A stretch of DNA of 64,000 bases from Cystobacter ferrugineus. GTDB taxonomy: Bacteria; Myxococcota; Myxococcia; Myxococcales; Myxococcaceae. This document shows positions 56,189 through 63,553 of the stretch, in pieces. Under the pieces are notes generated by a model. That model saw nothing but the letters and a program-made list of their open reading frames with translations. It was not told the DNA's origin and ran no database searches. Position 1 is the first letter of the stretch; each line of letters begins with the position of its first letter. The stretch spans positions 394,888 to 458,887 of the forward strand of contig NZ_MPIN01000007.1 of assembly GCF_001887355.1 (NCBI RefSeq). The letters are read 5' to 3'. A program made the translations under genes and the position numbers.

Positions 56189-57004
56189 TCAGCGACCGCG
56201 CGGGGCCGGGCGCCGCGCCGCCGCGGGGCTCTGCCGGGGGAGGATTCCGGTGCGCACCACGGGATCTCCCGGCTCGAGCAGGGTTCCCTCTCCACCCACC
56301 ATCACCGGCGGTTCGGAGCCGGTGAAGTAGAGATCGGTGTTGGGCGCCTTCACCACGAGGGAGGCGAGGCCGATCTCCGGGTGGATGATGACGTGCTCCG
56401 CGTCGAGCGTCCGTCCGCCGATGGTGAGGTTCCGGGTGCCTTCGCGCGAGAGCGTCACCGTGACCCTGCGCGGCTTGGGCGTGGTGGCGAGGGCCTGGAG
56501 CTTCACGTCCTCGCCCTGGCGCAGGCGCGGCATCAGGTTCTTCGCGGCGAGGACGAAGCCCACGCCGGCGAAGGTGCGGCCCGGTTCCACCTTCAGCTTC
56601 TCATTGTAGCGGCGCGTCTTGCCGTCCTTGATGAGGGTGCCCGTGGCGCGTCCGCTGCCGAAGTCGATGTCGAACTGCCGCGTCGCGGTGCCGCCCTTGA
56701 GCTCCCGCCACCGCCAGCGCTCCTGGGCGAGCTCCGGCTTCTGGGCGAAGATGGCGAGTTCCTCGATACGCCGTCCGTCGTTGTAGTCGTACGTGAGCAG
56801 GACGTGGAGCCGCTCTCCTTCGGTCCACTGGGTGAGCATCCCCTTGCCCAGGGGCTGACCCGCGGGGGTACTCACTGACAGCTCCCGGGTGTCGTTCTTC
56901 TCCGGATAGAGCTGTTCCAGCGCCCAGGCCGGAGAGGCGAGCCCGCACAGCAGTCCCAGGCCGAGCAGCAGTCTTCCACGCAATGAACGAGAGGTTTGAG
57001 CCAT
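56189..57004 (-). CDS. Hypothetical exported protein (DUF3108/DUF6134-like)
   Basis: A 271-residue protein. The signal peptide (LLLGLGLLCGLASPAWA) precedes a beta-rich periplasmic domain with YDYNDGRRIEELAIF, FDIDFGSGRATGTLIKDGK, FAGVGFVLAAKNLMPRLRQG and TLDAEHVIIHPEIGLASLVV. The layout is like the DUF3108 or DUF6134 lipid or glycan-binding beta-barrels, but similarity is weak. ATG 57004 is followed at once by a good signal peptide, while the longer frame to 57151 adds unlikely residues. Divergent from cydA. Confidence 0.6.
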   Translation of the reverse strand: MAQTSRSLRGRLLLGLGLLCGLASPAWALEQLYPEKNDTRELSVSTPAGQPLGKGMLTQWTEGERLHVLLTYDYNDGRRIEELAIFAQKPELAQERWRWRELKGGTATRQFDIDFGSGRATGTLIKDGKTRRYNEKLKVEPGRTFAGVGFVLAAKNLMPRLRQGEDVKLQALATTPKPRRVTVTLSREGTRNLTIGGRTLDAEHVIIHPEIGLASLVVKAPNTDLYFTGSEPPVMVGGEGTLLEPGDPVVRTGILPRQSPAAARRPAPRGR

Positions 57005-57161
57005 GCCCGGGAAGATGGGGAGCACGCGGCCTTTCGGGGAGCACGGCGCGAGGCACCCCAGCAGCCCCTTCCCGCCCGGACTCCAGGCGAGCGTGCGCGG
57101 CGCGACCCCCTCCGGGACTAAAGGGCGATCCCCCTGTTTTCTCTCGGGCATTCATTAATTT

Positions 57162-57190
57162 TTGTTATTGCGCCGCAATTGAGCATAAAA
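57162..57190 (+). promoter_or_regulatory. cydAB promoter with internal palindrome
   Basis: In an AT-rich island TTGTTA is followed after 17 bp by ATAAAA, 17 bp before the cydA ATG. Between them lies the perfect palindrome TTGCG-C-CGCAA (57168-57178), which would be a natural operator position for a redox or oxygen repressor. cydA itself has no clear ribosome site. Confidence 0.45.
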
Positions 57191-57206
57191 CAGATTCATC
57201 CATGTC

Positions 57207-58535
57207 ATGGATCTGCTCTACGCGCGCGCACAGATGGGGCTGTCCCTCGCCTTCCACATCCTCTTCGCGGCCGCGGGCATCGCCCTGCCGCTGTTGATGG
57301 TGCTCAGCGACTTGAAGGCGCGGTGGACGAGGGACCCGGACTACACGGCGCTGAGCGTGAAGCTGGCGAAGGGGACGGCCATCCTCTTCGCGGTGGGGGC
57401 GGTGAGCGGCACGGTGCTGTCGTTCGAGCTGGGGTTGTTGTGGCCCGGCTTCATGGGCACCTGGGGCGAGGTCATCGGCCTGCCGTTCGCGCTGGAGGGG
57501 ACGGCCTTCTTCACCGAGGCGGTGTTCCTCGGCATCTACCTGTACGGACGCGATCGCATCTCGCCGGGGCTGCACCTGTTCTCGGGGGTGATGGTGGCGC
57601 TGAGCGGCGCGGCGAGCGCCTTCTTCGTCACGCTCGTGAACACCTTCATGAACGATCCGGTGGGCTTCACGCTCACGGCCGGGGGACCGGTGGACGTGGA
57701 CCCCGTGGCGGCGATGTTCAGCCCGGGCTGGGTCCACCAGACGTCGCACACGCTGCTCGCGTGCTACCAGGCGAGCGCCTTCGCCATGGTGGGCATTCAC
57801 GCGCTCGTGTTGCTGCGCCATCCGGGCCTGGCCTTCCACCGCAAGGCGCTGTCGGTGGCGCTGCCGCTGGCGTGTCTGTCCGCCCTGGTGCAGCCGCTCG
57901 TGGGCCACCAGTCCGCGGAGCACGTGGCCCGGGCGCAGCCGGTGAAGCTCGCGGCGGCGGAGGGGCTCTTCCAGACCCAGCGGGGCGCGCCCCTGAGCGT
58001 GGGGGGCCTGCCGGACGTGGAGACGGGCACCATGCGCTACGCGCTCGAGCTGCCCCGGGGCCTGTCGCTCCTGGCGTTCAGCGATCCCAACGCCGAGGTG
58101 AAGGGGCTGGATGCGTTCCCCCGGGACGAGTGGCCTCCGGTGACCAAGGTGCACCTGGCCTTCCAGGTGATGGTGGGGGCGGGGAGCGCCATGGCGCTGC
58201 TGGCGTTGGTGACGCTCGTGCTGCGCTGGCGCCGGGGGGCCTGGCCGGAGGGGCGGCGGATGCTGGGGGCGTGGCTGGTGTGCGGGCCGCTCGGGGCGGT
58301 GGCGATGGAGGCGGGGTGGCTCGTCACCGAGTGGGGCCGTCAGCCGTGGATCCTCCGGGGGGTGATGCGCACGGCGGACGCGGTGACGCCGGTGGGCTCG
58401 CTGGCGGTGCCCTTCTGGACGTTCACGCTCGTCTACCTCTTCCTGGGGGTCATGGTGGTGTTCCTGCTGGTGCGGCAGGTGGCGGGCACGGTGCCGCACG
58501 CGCGGGCGCCGCACGAGGTGGCCCATGCCCACTGA
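57207..58535 (+). CDS. cydA: Cytochrome bd-type quinol oxidase subunit I
   Basis: A 442-residue membrane protein with about nine helices. Seen: an N-terminal haem ligand in SLAFHILFAAAG, FGxx-type helix ALEGTAFFTEAVFLGIYLYG, QTSHTLLACYQASAFAMVG (haem region) and EAGWLVTEWGRQPWILRGVM, the GRQPW signature. The short loop between helices 6 and 7 marks the CioA subtype. It oxidises quinol and reduces oxygen to water without proton pumping, giving cyanide and peroxide tolerance. It overlaps cydB by 11 nt. Confidence 0.95.
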   Translation: MDLLYARAQMGLSLAFHILFAAAGIALPLLMVLSDLKARWTRDPDYTALSVKLAKGTAILFAVGAVSGTVLSFELGLLWPGFMGTWGEVIGLPFALEGTAFFTEAVFLGIYLYGRDRISPGLHLFSGVMVALSGAASAFFVTLVNTFMNDPVGFTLTAGGPVDVDPVAAMFSPGWVHQTSHTLLACYQASAFAMVGIHALVLLRHPGLAFHRKALSVALPLACLSALVQPLVGHQSAEHVARAQPVKLAAAEGLFQTQRGAPLSVGGLPDVETGTMRYALELPRGLSLLAFSDPNAEVKGLDAFPRDEWPPVTKVHLAFQVMVGAGSAMALLALVTLVLRWRRGAWPEGRRMLGAWLVCGPLGAVAMEAGWLVTEWGRQPWILRGVMRTADAVTPVGSLAVPFWTFTLVYLFLGVMVVFLLVRQVAGTVPHARAPHEVAHAH

Positions 58536-59517
58536 ACTGCTGCTGGGTGGTGTGTTGGTGGCCGCCCTCGTCCTCTACGCGCTTTTCGGGGGCGCGGACT
58601 TCGGGGGCGGGGTGTGGGACTTGCTGGCCTCGGGGCCGCGCCAGGCGCGGCAGCGGGAGCTGATCGCCCGGGCGCTCGGGCCGGTGTGGGAGGTGAACCA
58701 CGTCTGGCTCATCCTCGCCGTCGTCATCCTCTTCTCGGCGTTTCCCCGGGCCTTCGCGGCGCTGTCGGTGTCGTTGCATGTGCCGTTGACGCTGTTGCTG
58801 CTGGGCATCGTGTTCCGTGGCACGGCCTTCACCTTCCGCACCTACGACGCGCGGGCGGACCGGGTGCAGCGCCGCTGGGGACTCGTCTTCAGCGGGGCGA
58901 GCGTGCTGTCACCGGCGCTGCTCGGGCTGTGCGTGGGGGCCATGGCGGGGGGCGAGTTGGGGGCTGGAGAGCGCGGCCTGTTCTCCGGGTGGTTGTCGCC
59001 CTTCGCGCTGGCGGTGGGGGTGTTCGCCTTGTGCCTGTTCGCCTTCCTGGCGGCGGTGTACCTCACGGCGGAGACGAACGAGCCCGCGCTCCAGGAGGAC
59101 TTCCGGCGCCGGGCGTTGGGGGCGGGTGTGGCGGTGTTCGTGGCGGCGCTGGGGGTGCTGGTGCTGGCGCGTGGGGGGGCGCCCCGGGTGTGGGTGGGGC
59201 TGACGACTTCCTCCTACGCGCTGGCGCTGCACGGGGCGACGGCCGTCGTGGCGGTGCTCGCTTTCAGTCTGCTGCTCACCCGGCGCTTCGCGTGGGCGCG
59301 CGTGGCGGCCGCGGCGCAGGTGGGCCTCATTGTCGCCGGGTGGGCGGCCTCGCAGTACCCGTACCTCGTGGTGCCGGACCTCACCCTCCAGTCGGCGGCG
59401 GCCTCGCCCGTGTCCCAGCGCGTCCTGCTGATGGCGCTCGCGGTGGGCGCCGCCCTGATCTTCCCCTCGTTGTTGTTGCTGTTCCGGGTCTTCCGCGCGC
59501 CTCCCAGGACGTCCTGA
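58525..59517 (+). CDS. cydB: Cytochrome bd-type quinol oxidase subunit II
   Basis: A 330-residue integral membrane partner of CydA. The family start VLYALFGGADFGGGVWDLLA and EVNHVWLILAVVILFSAFPR are clear, as are GTAFTFRTYD and GWAASQYPYLVVPDLTLQSA. It carries no haem but is needed for assembly. It overlaps cydA by 11 nt, implying translational coupling. No cydX-like small gene was recognised after it; the next gene, 45 bp on, codes for a DUF488 protein. Confidence 0.95.
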   Translation: MPTELLLGGVLVAALVLYALFGGADFGGGVWDLLASGPRQARQRELIARALGPVWEVNHVWLILAVVILFSAFPRAFAALSVSLHVPLTLLLLGIVFRGTAFTFRTYDARADRVQRRWGLVFSGASVLSPALLGLCVGAMAGGELGAGERGLFSGWLSPFALAVGVFALCLFAFLAAVYLTAETNEPALQEDFRRRALGAGVAVFVAALGVLVLARGGAPRVWVGLTTSSYALALHGATAVVAVLAFSLLLTRRFAWARVAAAAQVGLIVAGWAASQYPYLVVPDLTLQSAAASPVSQRVLLMALAVGAALIFPSLLLLFRVFRAPPRTS

Positions 59518-59562
59518 CGGGCGGCCACCCCACCGAGCCCCCGCTTTTCATCGTTCCTTCCC

Positions 59563-60201
59563 ATGCCCACCTTGAGGCCAGGGGAAGACCAGGTGATGGG
59601 CACGGAGCGACCGAAACGCAGGGCGCCGGGCTGGGCGAAGGCGCGCATCTACACGGTGGGCCACTCCACGCGCTCGGCGGAGGAGTTGGTGGAACTGCTC
59701 CAGGCGCATGGCATCCAGACGCTCGTGGACATCCGCACGGTGCCCCGCTCGCGGACGAATCCCCAGTTCAACCGGGACTCGCTGCCCCGGACGCTCGCTC
59801 GGGCGGACATCCGGTACGTGCACCTGGCGAGGCTCGGCGGCCTGCGGCGCGCGCGGCCGGATTCCCCCAACGGCGCGTGGCGCAACGCGAGCTTCCGGGG
59901 CTACGCCGACTACATGCTGACGGACGAGTTCACGCGGGGGCTCGAGGAGCTGCGGGAACTGACGCCGGACGGGCCGCTGGCGCTCATGTGCGCCGAGGCG
60001 GTGCGCTGGCGGTGTCACCGCTCGCTCGTGGCGGACGCGCTGTTCGCCCGGGGCGTGGAGGTGCGGCACATCACCAGCCGCACCCGCGCCGATCCACACA
60101 AGCTCACCCCCTTCGCGCGGCTGCACGGCAGACAGGTGCTCTATCCCGAGGACAGCACCCCGTCCGCGGACCTGTCCGTGCCCAGTGAATCGGGGCGCTG
60201 A
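59563..60201 (+). CDS. DUF488 family protein
   Basis: A 212-residue soluble protein. The family pattern is clear: IYTVGHSTRSAEELVELLQ, LVDIRTVPRSRTNPQFNRDS, YVHLARLGGLR, FRGYADYMLTDEF, and LALMCAEAVRWRCHRSLVAD with its conserved Cys and His residues. ATG 59596 (MGTERP) is a possible second start. DUF488 proteins are widespread and without a settled function. It is probably on the cydAB transcript (45 bp gap), although no functional link to the oxidase is known. Confidence 0.88.
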   Translation: MPTLRPGEDQVMGTERPKRRAPGWAKARIYTVGHSTRSAEELVELLQAHGIQTLVDIRTVPRSRTNPQFNRDSLPRTLARADIRYVHLARLGGLRRARPDSPNGAWRNASFRGYADYMLTDEFTRGLEELRELTPDGPLALMCAEAVRWRCHRSLVADALFARGVEVRHITSRTRADPHKLTPFARLHGRQVLYPEDSTPSADLSVPSESGR

Positions 60202-60291
60202 GGGCGCGGGCCCGGAGCCTGGGGCCAGTCCACCGCCGTGGACGGGAACGTTCTTGCCATCCTCCTTGTCCGTGGTTCGTTCGTGGCTCTC

Positions 60292-61116
60292 ATGCCGCCC
60301 CCGCTCCGATCCGGCTATTCCCGGTTCATCCTTCTACTTCTGAGCTGCGCGCTGCTCGGCTCGTGCGCAGCCCATCCCCGGCACTCCGGCTTCTCCGGTG
60401 GGACCTTGCGCCTCGACTCGGAGACGGCAGGCCGCATGCGCCATGCCGCGGCCCTGAAGAGAGCGGCGGGTGTAGTGGTCTCCACCGTTGCCGTGGCCTC
60501 GACGATTGGCCTCCTGGCTCCCGAGGTCCTCGGGTTTTTCCAGAACGATGAGGAGGAACTCTCTCGGTTGGAGGTAGCCCTCATGGCGTGTGTCCAGCGA
60601 GCGGAGCGGGACATCAACGCCGAGCGCTTTGGCTACGGCGCCCCGACCGCCGAGGACTGCAAGGCGGTGGTGGAGGTGGACCGGTGCGGCAGGCCCATCT
60701 ACCAGTCCATGGAGCTGGGTAACCTGAAGCACGCCCGAGCCCTCGCCTGTATGCAGGACATCCTGAAAGAACTCTGGCCCGGCCCCGTCAGCATCGAGCA
60801 GCGGTATCGTTTCTACCGCCATGCCAAGGTCCTCGAGACGGTCAGCCGTGAGCAGGAGCAGCGCCTTCTCGATGCGGACTGTGCTGAAGAGCTCCGGGGC
60901 ACCATCAAGCCCGATGTCGTCCTCCACGCGGACCGCCACCTCCTCCGGGCTATCCTGGTCCTGGACCTCAAGTTTCCTTGTCCCGGGGACAGAGAGCCCA
61001 GGTGGACAAAGTACGGTGACAAGAGTCCCTATGATGGTTTCAATCAGGGTCAAATCTATCAGGATGCGTTGGGCGGAAAAGCCTTGATGCTGTCTCCAAA
61101 GGGGATCTTCGATTGA
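60292..61116 (+). CDS. Lipoprotein PD-(D/E)xK nuclease toxin, copy 1
   Basis: A 274-residue protein. The signal ends in a lipobox (LLGSC, Cys 25). A second hydrophobic segment spans residues 58-83 (AAGVVVSTVAVASTIGLLAP). The C-terminal third reads as a PD-(D/E)xK nuclease: P207-D208 (KPDVVL), D225-x-K227 (VLDLKF) and Q252-xxx-Y256 (NQGQIY), the QxxxY being a motif of VRR-Nuc-like enzymes. It overlaps a DUF3396 immunity gene by 4 nt. DUF3396 (TsiV) proteins neutralise PD-(D/E)xK effectors in type VI systems. A lipidated toxin with adjacent immunity fits SitA-type toxins passed between myxobacterial cells by TraA/TraB outer-membrane exchange. Toxicity and route are inference. Confidence 0.7.
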   Translation: MPPPLRSGYSRFILLLLSCALLGSCAAHPRHSGFSGGTLRLDSETAGRMRHAAALKRAAGVVVSTVAVASTIGLLAPEVLGFFQNDEEELSRLEVALMACVQRAERDINAERFGYGAPTAEDCKAVVEVDRCGRPIYQSMELGNLKHARALACMQDILKELWPGPVSIEQRYRFYRHAKVLETVSREQEQRLLDADCAEELRGTIKPDVVLHADRHLLRAILVLDLKFPCPGDREPRWTKYGDKSPYDGFNQGQIYQDALGGKALMLSPKGIFD

Positions 61117-62033
61117 GCGAGCGCTACCCTGTGGTGCAAGTGCGTGGAATAGGTGGGCAACTCACTGTCCGAGATGGTCTCATTCTGTGCTTCTTCATGC
61201 GGCGCAGGTACCCGGAGATTGCTCAAACGGTCTGGCTTGCTCTGCAAACCTATCTGCGTGCCATCCCTTCTGGTTCTCTGGGATGGTATGTGGATCAACA
61301 GGGAGACATGCAGTCGCTGGATGAGCACGGCTGGATGCATATTCGCGAAAAAATCCTGAATCGCCCCCTGGCTCATGCCTGTCTCGTCGAGTTGTTGCAG
61401 TACGAGTCTGGAGTGGGGGGCTACAACTTCGAGTATGCCGGCTACCAGCTTGACTCTCAGGTCCTCAATGACGAGAAAGCGGCCTGCGCCATCTCCTTCT
61501 CACTTCCCACGGAGTATCTCCTGGAGCACGGCCCGGACACGGTCCGTGCCCTGGCCCTCGAACTGTCTCGCGATCTGCCCTTCAGCTCCGGCTATGCCAG
61601 CCTGGCCTTCGTTGCCCCCTGCGGGCAGTGGTCTTCGGTTCGCAGGGAGTTGTTGCCCCTCCTCGATCGTTACCGGGGGTTCGACCTCTACAGCCTCGGT
61701 AAGACCAGCCGAGTCATCGGCACCGGTGCCCGCGGCGCCTATTGGCTCACCTTCCTGGGCCAGCCTCTGCTGAGCCAACTCGGCGGCCTGGAGGCGCTGC
61801 GCCGCGAACTGCCTTTCCCCGAGGTCTCCTTCGAGCCGCTGAAAGGCGAGCGTCTGCTGCTCACCCTGGGCGAGTGGCCCAGCCCCATGGATATCCGCGA
61901 GCACATCAGCCGGCCCCACTTCAGGGCCCTCGCCCGTCTCCTGGAGCCCTACTTTCCCGATGAGACGAACGGCCTTACCTCCCTGCTGGACAACCGCAAC
62001 ATGGGCCGCTGGCTCCGCCGCTTCTGCCTGTGA
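61113..62033 (+). CDS. DUF3396 (TsiV-type) immunity protein, copy 1
   Basis: A 306-residue cytoplasmic protein. It starts at TTG 61113, overlapping the toxin stop (TTGA), where copy 2 has ATG in the same place (ATGA). Family features: MSERYPVV, LILCFFMRRRYPEIAQTVWL, SFSLPTEYLLEHGPDTVRAL, YASLAFVAPCG, GAYWLTFLGQPLLSQLGG and LLEPYFPDE. It differs from copy 2 at roughly 35 positions by my count, with a dense cluster between residues 68 and 116. It is expected to bind and block the toxin encoded just upstream. Confidence 0.85.
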   Translation: MSERYPVVQVRGIGGQLTVRDGLILCFFMRRRYPEIAQTVWLALQTYLRAIPSGSLGWYVDQQGDMQSLDEHGWMHIREKILNRPLAHACLVELLQYESGVGGYNFEYAGYQLDSQVLNDEKAACAISFSLPTEYLLEHGPDTVRALALELSRDLPFSSGYASLAFVAPCGQWSSVRRELLPLLDRYRGFDLYSLGKTSRVIGTGARGAYWLTFLGQPLLSQLGGLEALRRELPFPEVSFEPLKGERLLLTLGEWPSPMDIREHISRPHFRALARLLEPYFPDETNGLTSLLDNRNMGRWLRRFCL

Positions 62034-62140
62034 GCCGCGTGCGCCATTGCCGGATGCACCGACATGCGACTTCTTCTTCGCGCGTGCGCAGCGCGCATGG
62101 TTTGTTGGCAGCCCATATGCTGCCTTCGGTCCGCGCCGGC
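61986..62140 (+). repeat. 155-bp perfect direct repeat, copy A
   Basis: Identical to 63399-63553 along its whole length. It covers the last 16 codons of the immunity gene, the spacer and the first 8 codons of the following toxin. The two copies are 1413 bp apart and bound a full toxin-immunity unit, so they are likely sites for unequal crossover. Confidence 0.9.
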
Positions 62141-62529
62141 AGCACGCCCGAGCCCTCGCCTGTATGCAAGACATCCTGAAAGAACTCTGGCCCGGTCCCG
62201 TCAGCATCGAGCAGCGGTATCGGTTCTATCGCCATGCCAAGGTCCTCGAGACGGTCAGCCGTGAGGAGGAGAAGCGCCTTCTGGATGCGGACTGTGCCGA
62301 AGAACTCCGGGGCACCATCAAGCCCGATGTCGTCCTCCACGCGGACCGCAAGCTTCTTCGGGCCATCCTGATTCTGGACCTCAAGTTTCCTTGTCCTGCG
62401 GGCAGAGATCCCAATTGGACGCAATATGGAGACACGAGCGTCTATGCCGGTTCCGACCAGCGAGAAATCTATGGGGACGCCTTCGGTGGAAAGGCACTGA
62501 TGATGTCTCCAAAGGGAATCTTCAAATGA
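62117..62529 (+). pseudogene. Toxin copy 2, internal 412-bp deletion and frameshift
   Basis: The first 8 codons of the lipoprotein toxin (from ATG 62117) are joined directly to codons from the middle of the toxin (matching 60728 onward in copy 1). The missing piece is 412 bp in comparison with both copy 1 and copy 3. Since 412 is not a multiple of three, the signal peptide start is out of frame and soon meets a stop. The nuclease tail is still open (from ATG 62164, 121 residues) and keeps KPDVVL, ILDLKF and DQREIY. It resembles an orphan toxin module of the kind kept in CDI/Rhs loci as recombination stock. The downstream immunity gene is intact. Confidence 0.8.
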
Positions 62530-63446
62530 GCGAGCGCTACCCTGTGGTGAAAGTGCGTGGAATAGATGGGCAACCTACTGTCCGAGATGGTCTCATTCTG
62601 TGCTTCTTCATGCGGCGCAGGTACCCGGAGATCGCTCAAACAGTCTGGCTTGCTCTGCAAACCTATCTGCGTGCCATCCCTTCTGGTTCTCTGGGATGGT
62701 ATGTGGATCAACAGGGAGACATGCAGTTGCTGGATGAACAGGGCTGGGTGCATATCAATGAAAAAATCCTGAATCGTCCCAGGGCCCATGCCTGTCACGT
62801 CCAATTATTGCAATTCGATATTGGGGTGGGGGGCTACAACTTCGAGTATGACGGCTACCAGCTTGACTCCCAGCTCCTCAATGATGAGAAAGCGGCCTGT
62901 GCCATCGCTTTCTCTCTGCCCACGGAGTATCTCCTGGAGCACGGCCCTGACATGGTCCGTGCCCTGGCCCTCGAACTGTCTCGCGAATTGCCCTTCAGCT
63001 TCGGCTACGCCAGCTTGGCCTTCGTCTCCCCCAGCGGGCACTGGTACTCGGTCCGCAGGGAATTGCTGCCCCTCCTCGAGCGCTACCGGGGCTTCGACCT
63101 CTACCACCTCGGTACGACCAGCCGAGTCATTGGCACCGGTGCTCGCGGCGCCTATTGGCTCACCTTCCTGGGCCAGCCCATGCTGAGCCATCTCGGTGGC
63201 TTGGAGGTGCTGCGCCGCGAGCTTGCCTTCCCCGAGGTCTCCTTCGAGCCTCTGGAAGGAGAGCGCCTGCTGCTCACCCTGGGCGAATGGCCCAGCCCCA
63301 TGGATATCCGCGAGCACATCAGCCGGCCCCACTTCAGGGCCCTCGCCCACCTCCTCGAGCCCTACTTTCCCGAGGAGAAGATTGGCCTCACCTCGCTACT
63401 GGACAACCGCAACATGGGCCGCTGGCTCCGCCGCTTCTGCCTGTGA
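62526..63446 (+). CDS. DUF3396 (TsiV-type) immunity protein, copy 2
   Basis: A 306-residue homologue of copy 1, starting at ATG 62526 overlapping the toxin-copy-2 stop (ATGA). It keeps all core elements (MSERYPVVKVRG, SFSLPTEYLLEHGPDMV, YASLAFVSPSG, GAYWLTFLGQPMLSHLGG) but differs in the segment around WVHINEKILNRPRAHACHVQ and LLQFDIGVGG. This parallels differences between the toxin tails upstream of each, so it is probably matched to the copy-2 toxin tail. The third toxin gene starts 83 bp downstream. Confidence 0.85.
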   Translation: MSERYPVVKVRGIDGQPTVRDGLILCFFMRRRYPEIAQTVWLALQTYLRAIPSGSLGWYVDQQGDMQLLDEQGWVHINEKILNRPRAHACHVQLLQFDIGVGGYNFEYDGYQLDSQLLNDEKAACAIAFSLPTEYLLEHGPDMVRALALELSRELPFSFGYASLAFVSPSGHWYSVRRELLPLLERYRGFDLYHLGTTSRVIGTGARGAYWLTFLGQPMLSHLGGLEVLRRELAFPEVSFEPLEGERLLLTLGEWPSPMDIREHISRPHFRALAHLLEPYFPEEKIGLTSLLDNRNMGRWLRRFCL

Positions 63447-63553
63447 GCCGCGTGCGCCATTGCCGGATGCACCGACATGCGACTTCTTCTTCGCGCGTGC
63501 GCAGCGCGCATGGTTTGTTGGCAGCCCATATGCTGCCTTCGGTCCGCGCCGGC
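63399..63553 (+). repeat. 155-bp perfect direct repeat, copy B
   Basis: Second copy of the repeat at 61986-62140, again covering the end of an immunity gene, the spacer and the first 8 codons of a toxin gene. Here the toxin that follows is full length as far as the window goes. Confidence 0.9.

Noticed and set aside
61960-62163. An in-frame upstream extension joining immunity copy 1's end to the copy-2 toxin tail
   Set aside because: It overlaps the conserved end of the immunity gene in another frame and encodes unrelated Ala/Arg/Pro-rich text; the frame is open by chance after the 412-bp deletion.
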